Origin: Bradyrhizobium sp. CCH5-F6
GTDB lineage: Bacteria > Pseudomonadota > Alphaproteobacteria > Rhizobiales > Xanthobacteraceae
Reading direction: 5' to 3'
Length of the DNA: 59,540 nucleotides
NCBI RefSeq assembly: GCF_001556045.1
Contig: NZ_LSIC01000053.1
Span: forward strand, 1-59,540
Of the stretch, positions 52,326-59,540 are shown piece after piece; the first letter of the stretch is position 1, and each line of letters begins with the position of its first letter. The position numbers were made by a program, and so were the translations under genes. The notes below the pieces were generated by a model, which made no database searches, was not told where the DNA came from, and saw only the letters and a program-made list of their open reading frames with translations.

Positions 52326-52964
52326 ATGAAGCGTTCAGCCGCCGAGATCATCAGGGAGTACGGACCTTTCGCGGGCGTCGAGACGGTGCATGGCGTCACC
52401 TATGACGGCGAGCATGTCTGGTTCGCATCCGGCGACAAGTTGAACGCCGTCGATCCGGCCAGCGGCAGGATCGCGCGCTCCATCGACGTGGCCGCGCATG
52501 CGGGAACGGCGTTCGACGGCCGGCACCTGTTCCAGATCGCGGAGGACCGCATCCAGAAGATCGATGCCGCTTCGGGCAAGGTGCTCAGCACCATTCCGGC
52601 ACCCGGCGGCGGCGGCGATTCCGGCCTTGCCTGGGCCGAGGGCTCGCTCTGGGTCGGACAATATCGCGAGCGCAAGATCCATCAGGTCGATCCCGAAACG
52701 GGAAAGGTTCTCCGCACCATCGAGAGCAAGCGCTTCGTGACCGGCGTGACCTGGGTCGACGGCGAGCTCTGGCATGGCACCTGGGAGAACGAAGAGAGCG
52801 ATTTGCGGCGGATCGCCCCTGATACGGGCAAGGTGCTGGAGCAGCTCGACCTGCCCGCCGGGACGGTGGTGTCGGGGCTGGAATCCGACGGCGGCGACCG
52901 CTTCTTCTGCGGCGGCGGCACGCGCGGCAATGTGAGAGCGGTCCGCCGTCCTCGGCGCGGCTAG
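52326..52964 (+). CDS. Beta-propeller protein (YncE/glutamine cyclotransferase-like)
   Basis: The 212-residue protein is built of repeats of about 40 residues with the pattern DGEHVWFASGDKLNAVDPAS, RKIHQVDPETGKVL and RRIAPDTGKVLEQLDLP, as in YncE or Vgb-like propellers. There is no signal peptide, so it is probably cytosolic. The number of blades (about five) is below the usual six or seven, so dimerisation or a partial propeller is possible. It follows the regulator gene by 29 bases. Confidence 0.82.
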   Translation: MKRSAAEIIREYGPFAGVETVHGVTYDGEHVWFASGDKLNAVDPASGRIARSIDVAAHAGTAFDGRHLFQIAEDRIQKIDAASGKVLSTIPAPGGGGDSGLAWAEGSLWVGQYRERKIHQVDPETGKVLRTIESKRFVTGVTWVDGELWHGTWENEESDLRRIAPDTGKVLEQLDLPAGTVVSGLESDGGDRFFCGGGTRGNVRAVRRPRRG

Positions 52965-53105
52965 CCTCGTCGCGATGCATTGAACACGGGGTAACGCCGC
53001 GCTCGCAGTCGTTAACCTGTTCGCCCCAATTCCACCCCACCGGTGCGCTCTAGCGCCCTCCTCGCCCGCCCTGTAAAATCCTTGCCGGGGCGGCTTGGGG
53101 GATTG

Positions 53106-54674
53106 ATGCGACTTACGTTGAATCTGAAGACGGTTCTGATCGGGGTCGCGGTGCTCGCGGCGTCGTTCTTCATCAGCCTGAAGGCGATGGACCTCCTGTC
53201 GCCGCGCGCGCCGAACTCGGCGCCGCCGGTCACACAATTGCCGCCGCTGCCGCCGGCGTCGAAGAGCTCCATCGTCGTTGCACCGGTCGCGATCGCGCTG
53301 TCGGCGATCCGCGAGCAGGCCGAGAAAGCCGCGCCGCGCAATTTCGCAGGGAAGGCCGACAACCCGATCTCGCAGATCCTGGAGAACGCCGATATCGGCT
53401 GGTCCGCCGTGCGCGGGCCGATGGCGGCTGCCGGCGACAAGGACGTCCTGACGATCTCGACGCCGCTCAGCGGCAGGCTGAACGTGACGGGCTCGCTGTC
53501 GTCGAAAGCCACGGGCGCGCTTGGCGATGCGCTCGGCAGCGTGCTCGGGGGGGACGCGGCAAAACGGATCGGAGCGGTCAACATCAAGAACCTGAACGCG
53601 AGCGCCGAGATCAAGGGCAACGTGATCGTCACCTCGCGCCCGAAGCTTGCGGCCGCCTGGCACCTGGAGCCCAATCTCGGCGCCCAGGTCAATCTCGGCG
53701 ACACCAACCTCAACGTCGCCGGCGCCAAGGTCAACGTGCCGGCGCAGGTGAAGCCGCTGATCGACAAGACCGTCGGCGAGCAGATCAACGCGGTCTCCGA
53801 ACGGATCCGCAACGATCCTTCGCTGCGGGACAATGCCAGGGTGCAATGGGCCAAGGCGTGTCGCTCGATTCCGCTGCAAGGCACGGGCTCCTCGGCCGCG
53901 CTGCCGCCGCTCTGGCTCGAGATGAAGCCGGTCCGCGCGATCGCGGCACAGCCACGCGTCGATGCACAGGCCGTAACGCTGCTGCTCGGCCTCGAAGCCG
54001 AGACACGCGTGACCTCGACCTCGACCAAGCCGGACTGTCCTTTCCCCGACAAGATCTCGATCGTACCGCCGACCGGCACCGGCGTGAACATCGGCGTGCC
54101 GATCGACGTGCCCTTCACCGAGATCAACAAGCTGATCGCCGCGCAGATGGTCGGCCGCACCTACCCCGAGGACGGCTCCGGTCCGGTCGACGTCACCGTC
54201 AAGAGTGCTAATGTGGTCCCCTCGGGTGACCGGCTGCTGATCTCGCTTCTGGTGCGCGCCAAGGAGAAGAAGAGCTGGTTCGGCCTCGGCGCCGAGGCGA
54301 CGGTGCACATCTGGGGCCGGCCGGTGCTCGACCAGGCGCGGCAGACGCTGCGGCTCGCTGACATCGAGCTCGCGGTGGAATCCGAGGCGGCCTTCGGTCT
54401 GCTGGGCGCAGCCGCGCGCGCGGCGGTACCGCAGATGCAGCAGGCGCTGTTGCAGAAGGCGACGCTCGATCTCAAGCCGATCGCTGCGAACGCCCGCGAG
54501 AAGATCGCGGCCGCAATCGCCGACTACCAGAAGAGCGAGGACGGCCTCAGGGTCGAGGCCAGGATCGACAGCCTGACCCTCGCCGACATCGCTTTCGATT
54601 CCAAGACGCTGCGTGTCGTCGCGGAAGCCGGCGGCTCGCTGAATGTATATGTGACGAAGCTGTCAGGGATGTAG
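53106..54674 (+). CDS. DUF4403-family exported lipid-binding-like protein
   Basis: The 522-residue protein has an N-terminal membrane anchor (VLIGVAVLAASFFISLKAMD) and a long extracytoplasmic part, with a Pro-rich linker, then the DUF4403 pattern (PVAIALSAIREQAEKAAPRN, WHLEPNLGAQVNLGDTNLNV, VNVPAQVKPLIDKTVGEQIN, IGVPIDVPFTEINKLIAAQM). DUF4403 proteins are predicted to have a tubular lipid-binding fold; this is family knowledge, not seen directly. It would act in the periplasm. ATG 53106 has GGGGG before it. It ends at a strong terminator. Confidence 0.88.
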   Translation: MRLTLNLKTVLIGVAVLAASFFISLKAMDLLSPRAPNSAPPVTQLPPLPPASKSSIVVAPVAIALSAIREQAEKAAPRNFAGKADNPISQILENADIGWSAVRGPMAAAGDKDVLTISTPLSGRLNVTGSLSSKATGALGDALGSVLGGDAAKRIGAVNIKNLNASAEIKGNVIVTSRPKLAAAWHLEPNLGAQVNLGDTNLNVAGAKVNVPAQVKPLIDKTVGEQINAVSERIRNDPSLRDNARVQWAKACRSIPLQGTGSSAALPPLWLEMKPVRAIAAQPRVDAQAVTLLLGLEAETRVTSTSTKPDCPFPDKISIVPPTGTGVNIGVPIDVPFTEINKLIAAQMVGRTYPEDGSGPVDVTVKSANVVPSGDRLLISLLVRAKEKKSWFGLGAEATVHIWGRPVLDQARQTLRLADIELAVESEAAFGLLGAAARAAVPQMQQALLQKATLDLKPIAANAREKIAAAIADYQKSEDGLRVEARIDSLTLADIAFDSKTLRVVAEAGGSLNVYVTKLSGM

Positions 54675-54705
54675 CGCACCGCAATCGCGGGCGACAAAGA
54701 CACGA

Positions 54706-54740
54706 AAGCGCGCCCGGGGAAAGCCGGGCGCGCTTCGTTT
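54706..54740. terminator. Bidirectional terminator between DUF4403 and PRC-barrel genes
   Basis: AAGCGCGCCCGG pairs perfectly with CCGGGCGCGCTT around a 6-base loop and is followed by CGTTT. The genes on both sides point at it, so it serves the DUF4403 gene (plus) and probably the PRC-barrel gene (minus). Confidence 0.88.
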
Positions 54741-54760
54741 AGACAATTCCGCTAGCCGAG

Positions 54761-55279
54761 TTACTCTGCGTACTTGAACTCGGGCATGTTCTTCAGCTCG
54801 TCCTTGCTGGCGTTGAACACGGCGTGGTCCGGATACCATTTCGACGTGGACGACGTCGTGGTCGCAGCGGGCTTGTCCGTGCCGGTTGCAGCGCCCGTGG
54901 TGGTCGTGGTGGTGGTCGCGCCCGGCTTGGCGCCCGTGTAGGCGACGGCCTCGTTGACGAACTTCAGCTTCTCATAGGGCACGGCGACCAGATGCTCGCC
55001 CACGCCGAGGAAGCCGCCGACGCCGATCACGGCGATCTTGATGGCGCCGCTCTTGTCCATCAGGAGATCATTGATCGTGCCGATGTTCTCATTGGCCTCG
55101 TTGTAGACCTTCAGGCCGTCCATCTTCGAGGTACGCCACTGGCCGGATGCGGTCGTGGACACCGTCGTGGCGGTGGCCGCGGTCGGCGCCTTGTCGGTGG
55201 TGGCGGTCGGCGATTGCGCAAACGCGGCGGTCGCAAGCAGGGCTGTGCCGGCAAGGCCGGCGACGATCGACTTCATCAT
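54761..55279 (-). CDS. PRC-barrel domain exported protein
   Basis: The 172-residue protein has a signal peptide (MMKSIVAGLAGTALLATAAF, cut after AQ near 22), a Thr/Ala-rich linker, one PRC-barrel domain (about 50-115: SKMDGLKVYNEANENIGTIN, DLLMDKSGAIKIAVIGVGGF), a second Thr-rich stretch and a charged end (DHAVFNASKDELKNMPEFKY). Such periplasmic PRC proteins are typical members of the general stress response of rhizobia. Start at ATG 55279 with AGGAGAGG before it. A candidate EcfG-type promoter stands 37 bases upstream. Confidence 0.9.
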   Translation of the reverse strand: MMKSIVAGLAGTALLATAAFAQSPTATTDKAPTAATATTVSTTASGQWRTSKMDGLKVYNEANENIGTINDLLMDKSGAIKIAVIGVGGFLGVGEHLVAVPYEKLKFVNEAVAYTGAKPGATTTTTTTGAATGTDKPAATTTSSTSKWYPDHAVFNASKDELKNMPEFKYAE

Positions 55280-55315
55280 TTTGTCCTCTCCTTCAAAAGA
55301 AACTCGTGCGGAGAG

Positions 55316-55340
55316 AACAGCGCTGACCACGCGCAGTTCC
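55316..55340 (-). promoter_or_regulatory. Candidate EcfG (general stress) promoter
   Basis: On the minus strand GGAAC (55340-55336) and TGTT (55319-55316) are 16 bases apart, against the alphaproteobacterial EcfG consensus GGAAC-N16/17-CGTT. The position suits the PRC-barrel gene. Confidence 0.6.
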
Positions 55341-55506
55341 GTGCGCGCCGCAATTTCGTCGCGCAATGCGCGAGAAGATGGAATCGAGAGGATTGTTCCT
55401 GCGTCACCCAGGAACCTTTCGCGATGCACGGTTCCTCGCCGACGATCATGCGCCCTGGGTGAAGCACGACCGCGGCGAGGACCGCACCGACCTGGCGTCG
55501 CTCAGG

Positions 55507-56079
55507 TCAGCTCTCGTAGTCGATCAGCAGCGCGGAGAAATTCGAATTGCCGGACGAGCTGCCATTGGCACCGTAGGACGATGCCGACGATTGCGACTGT
55601 TGCAACGCTTGAAGAAACTGCTGGAGGATCTCCGCGGTCGTCGCATCGGTCGACGTGCTGCTGGTCGAGTCCGTCGTCGACGACGTATCCGACGAGCTGT
55701 CGTCCGGCGGCGGTCCGGGCGGCGGGCCGCCTGCTCCACCGGGTCCACCCGCGCCGCCGGGACCGCTCGCGAAGGCGGACTGAAACACGCTTTTCAGCTC
55801 CTCGGCCTGGTCGGAGGTCAGCGTCCCGTTCGACACTTCGTTCGAGATGAGGTCGTCGATCTTCGACTGCATGTCCTCCTTGGAGGGACGCGTGCCGCTC
55901 GACCGGTCGCTCCCGCGGCTCTGCTGAAGCGCCGTGTCGATGTCGGTCAACGCCGTCGAGAGTGCGGTCTCGTCCGACGACGAGATCGTGCCGGCGGAGA
56001 CTTGCGATTGCAATTCCTGCTGTAGTCGCTGCAGCGGCGACTGGTAGCTGCCGGCGGAGGCCGCCGAAATCGAGGTCAT
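55507..56079 (-). CDS. Low-complexity protein of unknown function with two internal repeats
   Basis: The 190-residue product has no signal peptide. Its first half is helical and has two similar units, LQSQVSAGTISSSDETALST and ISNEVSNGTLTSDQAEELKS, each with VS(A/N)GT(I/L)(S/T)S. A Gly/Pro stretch (GPGGAGGPGGAGGPPPGPPP) and a Ser/Thr/Asp stretch follow, then a Gln-rich helical end (AEILQQFLQALQQSQ). I recognise no family. The start at ATG 56079 is chosen; the frame continues upstream, but that part lies opposite the response regulator. It is divergent from the two-component genes. Confidence 0.75.
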   Translation of the reverse strand: MTSISAASAGSYQSPLQRLQQELQSQVSAGTISSSDETALSTALTDIDTALQQSRGSDRSSGTRPSKEDMQSKIDDLISNEVSNGTLTSDQAEELKSVFQSAFASGPGGAGGPGGAGGPPPGPPPDDSSSDTSSTTDSTSSTSTDATTAEILQQFLQALQQSQSSASSYGANGSSSGNSNFSALLIDYES

Positions 56080-56259
56080 GATGGCTCCGTGGTCGTTGCG
56101 GGGTTTCGTCGCGGACCACGCCACGGTATGGTTAACGGCCTTAACGAGACCTTGCCGCTCCGACGCGCGTCGATTGCCGCCTGTTGCGCGCAGCCGGATA
56201 GAAACAATCCGAAACAAAAATCTCCGCCATTTGGCCCGAATCTTGGACAAACAAAGCGC

Positions 56260-57015
56260 ATGGCCATTCCCAGTCCCAACATCCTGGTCGTCGAGGACGA
56301 CCGCGAGACCCGGACGTTGATTGCGAAGTACCTGCGCAACAACGCCTGCAACGTCACCGCCGTGAGCGACGGCCGCGAGATGTCTCGCGCCATGTCCGAT
56401 CACCGCATCGACCTCATCATTCTCGACGTCATGCTGCCGGGCGAGGACGGCCTCAGCCTGTGCCGCAAGGTGCGCGCGGAATCGCAGACGCCGATCATCA
56501 TGCTGACCGCGCGCGGCGAGGACGTCGATCGCATCGTCGGCCTGGAGATGGGCGCGGACGACTATCTGCCCAAGCCGTTCAACCCGCGCGAGCTGCTCGC
56601 GCGCATCAACGCGGTGCTGCGCCGCCAGGCGGCCGCGCGGGCAGCGAGCTCGATCGAGGGCGCCTCCGCGCTCGCCTTCGAAGGCTGGCGCATCGACCTG
56701 CGCCTGCGCGAATTGCGCAATCCCGAAGGCGCGCGCGTCGCGGTGACCAGCGCCGAGTTCGATCTCTTGCGCACGTTCTGCGAACGGCCCGGTCGCGTGC
56801 TGTCGCGCGACAGCCTGCTCGACCTCACGCAGGGGCGCAACACCGGCTCGTTCGAGCGCTCCATCGACGTGCTGGTCAGCCGCATCCGCCGCAAGATCGA
56901 GCCCAACCCGGCCGATCCCACCCTCATCAAGACGGTGCGCTCCGGCGGCTATCTGTTCACGCCGAGAACCGAAGTTGCCGGCAACGAAGCGGTCGCTGCG
57001 CCCCTGAGCAGCTGA
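56260..57015 (+). CDS. OmpR-family response regulator
   Basis: The 251-residue protein has a receiver domain with phospho-acceptor Asp 56 (LIILDVMLPGEDGLSLC), acidic pair EDD near 12-14 and the conserved Lys near 106 (DDYLPKPFNPREL), then an OmpR winged helix (about 145-235: TSAEFDLLRTFCERPGRVLS, RSIDVLVSRIRRKIEPNPAD, TVRSGGYLF). The kinase gene follows 13 bases later. ATG 56260 (MAIPSPNILVVEDD) is chosen over an open frame to 56089. Stimulus unknown. Confidence 0.96.
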   Translation: MAIPSPNILVVEDDRETRTLIAKYLRNNACNVTAVSDGREMSRAMSDHRIDLIILDVMLPGEDGLSLCRKVRAESQTPIIMLTARGEDVDRIVGLEMGADDYLPKPFNPRELLARINAVLRRQAAARAASSIEGASALAFEGWRIDLRLRELRNPEGARVAVTSAEFDLLRTFCERPGRVLSRDSLLDLTQGRNTGSFERSIDVLVSRIRRKIEPNPADPTLIKTVRSGGYLFTPRTEVAGNEAVAAPLSS

Positions 57016-57028
57016 GGGACCGGCCGTC

Positions 57029-58354
57029 ATGACGCCGTTCCGCTTCTTCCATCTCAAGAGCATCGGCGGGCAGATCGCCGCGCTCGTGGTGGCGTCGATT
57101 CTGGCGCTGCACCTGATCCTCACCGTCACCTTCCTGTTCGGCCGGCCCGACCGCGGCGATCGGCCGCCCGACAGCGCACATCAGCTCGCCGACGCAGCCC
57201 TGCTGCTCGGCGCCGCCGATGCGGGCGAGCGGCCCCGCATTCTCGCCGATATCGCGCGCGCATTTCCGAACGCCGGGATCGAGCTCCTCGCGCCGCAAGC
57301 GGCGGCTCTCCTCGCCCACGGCGAGGACCAGCACGTGCGCGACGTGCGCCGCCATCTCGGCGAGCAGTACGAGGTGCTCCCGCTCGCCTCGCAGGACGGT
57401 GCGCATCGGGTCGCGGTCAGGCTGCCCGACGGCACCACGATCGCCGGCCGGGTCGAACAGCCGCCGCATCCGCCGCGCTTCTGGGGCGGGCCATGGATGA
57501 TCACGCTGCTGTTCGTGCTGATCTGCGTCACCACGCTTGGCCTCTGGGCCGCCTATGCGCTCGCCGCGCCGCTGTCGTCCTTCGCGAGGGCGGCCGAGAA
57601 TTTCAGTCTCGACGCCTCCGAGCCCCTGCCCGAGCGCGGCCCGGAGGAGATCCGCTCGGTCGCGCGCGCGCTCAACCGCATGCACGAGCGGATCGCGCGG
57701 CTGATGTCGGATCGCACGCGGATGCTGGCCGCGATCAGCCACGATCTGCGCACGCCGATCACGCGGCTGCGCCTGCGTGCCGAGTTCATCGAGGACGAGG
57801 GCACCCGCAAGCGCATGCTGATCGATCTCGACCAGATGCGCTCGATGCTGGAATCGGTGCTGTCGCTCTTGCGCGACGACCGCAAGGTCGAGGCGGTGAC
57901 GCTGGTGGACATCGCCAGCACGCTCCAGCTCGTCGCCGACCAGTTCGGCGACATGGGCCATGTCGTGCATTACCAGGGGCCGGCGTCAGCGACCGCCGCC
58001 GCGCGGCCCGACGATCTGCACCGCGGCGTCACCAACCTCGTCGAGAACGCGGTGCGCTTCGGCGCCGAGGTGACGATCCGCCTCGACGTCTCGGACACCG
58101 CGTTCGTCATCGACGTCGAGGACGACGGCCCCGGCATTTCGGATGCGCGCAAGCAGGAGATGCTGGAGCCGTTCGTGCGCGGCGACGACGCGCGCACCAT
58201 GGACGAATCCACCGGCTTCGGGCTCGGCCTGTCGATCGCGCGCGCGATTGCGCTCGCCCATGGCGGCGAGCTGTCGCTGCACGACCGCAAGCCGCACGGG
58301 CTGATCGTGCGGATGCAATTGCCGTTGTGTCAGGCGCCGCGGCTGGCGGCGTAG
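57029..58354 (+). CDS. Sensor histidine kinase
   Basis: The 441-residue protein has two membrane segments (about 14-35 and 156-180) around a periplasmic sensor of about 120 residues, a HAMP linker, the phosphorylated His 238 (AAISHDLRTPITRLR), and the ATPase domain with N box LVENAVRFG and G boxes DDGPGIS and TGFGLGLSIARAI. It is an EnvZ/RstB-like kinase paired with the response regulator. The periplasmic part has no recognisable ligand motif. Confidence 0.95.
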   Translation: MTPFRFFHLKSIGGQIAALVVASILALHLILTVTFLFGRPDRGDRPPDSAHQLADAALLLGAADAGERPRILADIARAFPNAGIELLAPQAAALLAHGEDQHVRDVRRHLGEQYEVLPLASQDGAHRVAVRLPDGTTIAGRVEQPPHPPRFWGGPWMITLLFVLICVTTLGLWAAYALAAPLSSFARAAENFSLDASEPLPERGPEEIRSVARALNRMHERIARLMSDRTRMLAAISHDLRTPITRLRLRAEFIEDEGTRKRMLIDLDQMRSMLESVLSLLRDDRKVEAVTLVDIASTLQLVADQFGDMGHVVHYQGPASATAAARPDDLHRGVTNLVENAVRFGAEVTIRLDVSDTAFVIDVEDDGPGISDARKQEMLEPFVRGDDARTMDESTGFGLGLSIARAIALAHGGELSLHDRKPHGLIVRMQLPLCQAPRLAA

Positions 58355-58361
58355 GCCCTTG

Positions 58362-58391
58362 CTTCACCTCTCCCGGCGGGGAGCGGTGAAG
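58362..58391. terminator. Hairpin between kinase and zinc-ribbon genes
   Basis: CTTCACCTCTCCC and GGGAGCGGTGAAG-type arms pair with one mismatch around GGCG. The convergent genes on both sides end within 25 bases, so it may be a shared terminator or a short dispersed repeat. Confidence 0.5.
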
Positions 58392-58413
58392 GGATCGCGA
58401 CCTGCGCCTTCCA

Positions 58414-58629
58414 TCAGGCCGCGAGCGGCGGGTGCTCGATGGCCTCAGGCCCGAAGATCGCCACCGCCTCGAAGCGATAATTGCAGGCGCGGCAGGTCCA
58501 GAGGTAGGAGACGCGCCCCTTGCCCGGCTCGATCCAGTCGGGCCGCGCGATCGGCGTGCCGCACTGGGCGCAAGGGTTATGTCTGGGAATGTCGCCGGTG
58601 TGTGCAGTGACCAGGCCGGCTTTTGTCAT
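58414..58629 (-). CDS. Small zinc-ribbon protein
   Basis: The 71-residue soluble protein has two CxxC pairs (HNPCAQCGTPIA and LWTCRACNYRFE) spaced about 24 residues apart, which fits a single zinc ribbon. The start MTKAGLVTAHTGDIPR at 58629 has GGAGAGG before it. From memory such proteins are common hypothetical proteins in Bradyrhizobium; function is unknown. Confidence 0.82.
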   Translation of the reverse strand: MTKAGLVTAHTGDIPRHNPCAQCGTPIARPDWIEPGKGRVSYLWTCRACNYRFEAVAIFGPEAIEHPPLAA

Positions 58630-58860
58630 GGCACCTCTCCCGATTTGCAGCGCTTGCATGCTCGCTTTCGCGAGCCGGCGCGAATAGACAGGCGTGCTGT
58701 CGCGAGCGGGCCTCGTCCGCGCCGGCAGCCCAATTGCGCCAGCTTTGAGTCATAACGGCGGCACGGCACCGCAACAACGTTAACGGCGGCGTTTGGTCAC
58801 ATCATCGCCGCGTTCGGGTTGCCTAACAGCAGCCGGGCGCAGGCAAGTCGGGATTAACTG

Positions 58861-59427
58861 ATGAAAATTTTACGCGTTGCCGCGCTGCTCGCGGCCGGAT
58901 TGACGTTGCCGCAAGCCGCATTCGCAGGCGAAGCCGAATATGCCGAGATGGTCGCGGCTCATGCCCGCGCCAATGGCGTGCCGGAGGCGCTGGTGCATCG
59001 CGTCATCATGCGCGAGAGCCGCTACCAGCCGCACCTCGTCGGCCGTGGCGGCACCATCGGGCTGATGCAGATCAAGCTCGCGACCGCCCGCGGGGTCGGC
59101 TACACCGGCGACGCCGCCGGCCTGCGCGATCCCAACACCAACCTCACCTATGCGGTCAAATATCTCGCCGGCGCCTATCGGGCCGCCAACGGCGATCATG
59201 CCCGAGCCGTGCGTTATTTTGCGGGCGGCTATTACTACGCTGCAAAGCGCCAGCGGCAGGAGGCCGTGCAGGTCGCCAATATGGGCCAGAGCAACATGGG
59301 CCAAGGCAATATGGGCGAGATGTGGCTGGAGCCGAACGGCAATCCGCAGCCGATGTTCGGCACCGCGCCGCCCCGCAAGCTCGCCCAGCGCGTCCGCAAT
59401 GCGCGGGCGCAGGTTCCGGCTCGATGA
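58861..59427 (+). CDS. Lytic transglycosylase (SLT domain)
   Basis: The 188-residue exported protein has a signal peptide (LRVAALLAAGLTLPQAAFAG) and a Slt-type domain with catalytic Glu 52 (VIMRESRYQPHLVG) and the motifs GGTIGLMQIKLATARGVGY and NLTYAVKYLAGAYRAANGD. It cuts peptidoglycan to 1,6-anhydro-MurNAc products. The tail has a short repeat (NMGQSNMGQGNMGEM, near residues 140-155) and a Pro/Arg-rich end. It stands alone after a 231-bp gap in which I saw no promoter. Confidence 0.93.
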   Translation: MKILRVAALLAAGLTLPQAAFAGEAEYAEMVAAHARANGVPEALVHRVIMRESRYQPHLVGRGGTIGLMQIKLATARGVGYTGDAAGLRDPNTNLTYAVKYLAGAYRAANGDHARAVRYFAGGYYYAAKRQRQEAVQVANMGQSNMGQGNMGEMWLEPNGNPQPMFGTAPPRKLAQRVRNARAQVPAR

Positions 59428-59435
59428 TTGACGTC

Positions 59436-59540
59436 ATGGCCGGGCTTGTCCCGGCCATCCACGCCTAAGCGTCCGCACCGAACCACGTGGATGCCCGGGC
59501 CTTCGCCGCGCCGAAGCGGCTTCGGCCGCGCAGGCGGGAC
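59436..59540. repeat. Dispersed repeats after the transglycosylase gene
   Basis: ATGGCCGGG CTTGT CCCGGCCAT (59436-59458) is a 9-bp hairpin just after the stop, a possible terminator. A second element starts CGTGGATGCCCGGGC near 59485 and runs to the window end, matching the family at 44155-44203. Confidence 0.7.

Noticed and set aside
56132..56144. TTAA-N5-TTAA upstream of the low-complexity gene, considered as a CtrA site
   Set aside because: The CtrA consensus needs a 7-base spacer between the TTAA half sites; here it is 5.
55507..57129. 540-codon minus-strand frame
   Set aside because: Only the last 190 codons (from 56079) look like a protein; the rest lies opposite the response regulator and kinase start.

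Overview
The window is about 59.5 kb of GC-rich DNA from an alphaproteobacterium, most likely Bradyrhizobium or a close relative in the Nitrobacteraceae. The evidence is the protein style, the order of the cell-wall genes, the dispersed palindromic repeats between genes, an ECF42-type sigma factor with its DGPF partner, and a class A RNase P RNA. This placement comes from recognition, not from a search. The first 23 bases are a sequencing adapter (Nextera Tn5 end), so base 24 is the true start of a contig that breaks inside murB. I saw no tRNA, rRNA, CRISPR array, insertion sequence or prophage.

Region 1 (24-15100, minus strand) is the division and cell-wall (dcw) cluster, read rsmH-ftsL-ftsI-murE-murF-mraY-murD-[136-aa protein]-ftsW-murG-[methyltransferase]-murC-murB. 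Many joins are ATGA overlaps or gaps of a few bases, so it behaves as one long operon. Two genes are not standard dcw members: a small exported protein overlapping the end of murD, and a class I methyltransferase between murG and murC. Divergent from rsmH is an N-acetylmuramoyl-L-alanine amidase (15367-16230).

Region 2 (16.3-31.6 kb) holds an ECF42-type sigma factor with its DGPF protein, rnpB, an alpha/beta hydrolase, a DUF983 protein divergent from a MocR regulator, a TauE/SafE permease, a MATE plus ABC exporter pair preceded by a possible leader peptide, and an EmrAB-type pump divergent from a TetR regulator with a perfect 23-bp palindrome between them. A DUF6665-like protein and a Crp-family regulator follow.

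Region 3 (31.6-36.3 kb, minus) is a four-gene catabolic operon: M20 amidohydrolase, NitT/TauT-type permease, binding protein and amidase. It has no ATPase gene. Region 4 (36.4-41.3 kb) has an extensin-like lipoprotein, a 27-residue membrane peptide, a DUF2147 protein, a FecR protein with a long disordered tail, and a NUDIX hydrolase. Region 5 (41.3-46.8 kb) groups probable lipid-modifying enzymes: a phosphatidylserine decarboxylase-like protein, a class III aminotransferase, an Mpo1-like membrane protein, a PmtA/UbiE-like methyltransferase and a glycosyltransferase.

Region 6 (47-53 kb) has an L,D-transpeptidase, cytochrome c, an NTF2-like protein, an Lrp regulator with an apparent deletion in its DNA-binding domain, a GNAT acetyltransferase, and a four-gene group (small membrane protein, DUF899 protein, regulator with two predicted winged helices, beta-propeller protein). 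Exact 16-bp inverted sites lie upstream of two genes of that group. Region 7 (53-59.5 kb) has a DUF4403 protein, a PRC-barrel protein with a candidate general-stress promoter, a low-complexity protein, an OmpR-type two-component system, a zinc-ribbon protein and a lytic transglycosylase. Cell-envelope function is the common thread of the window.
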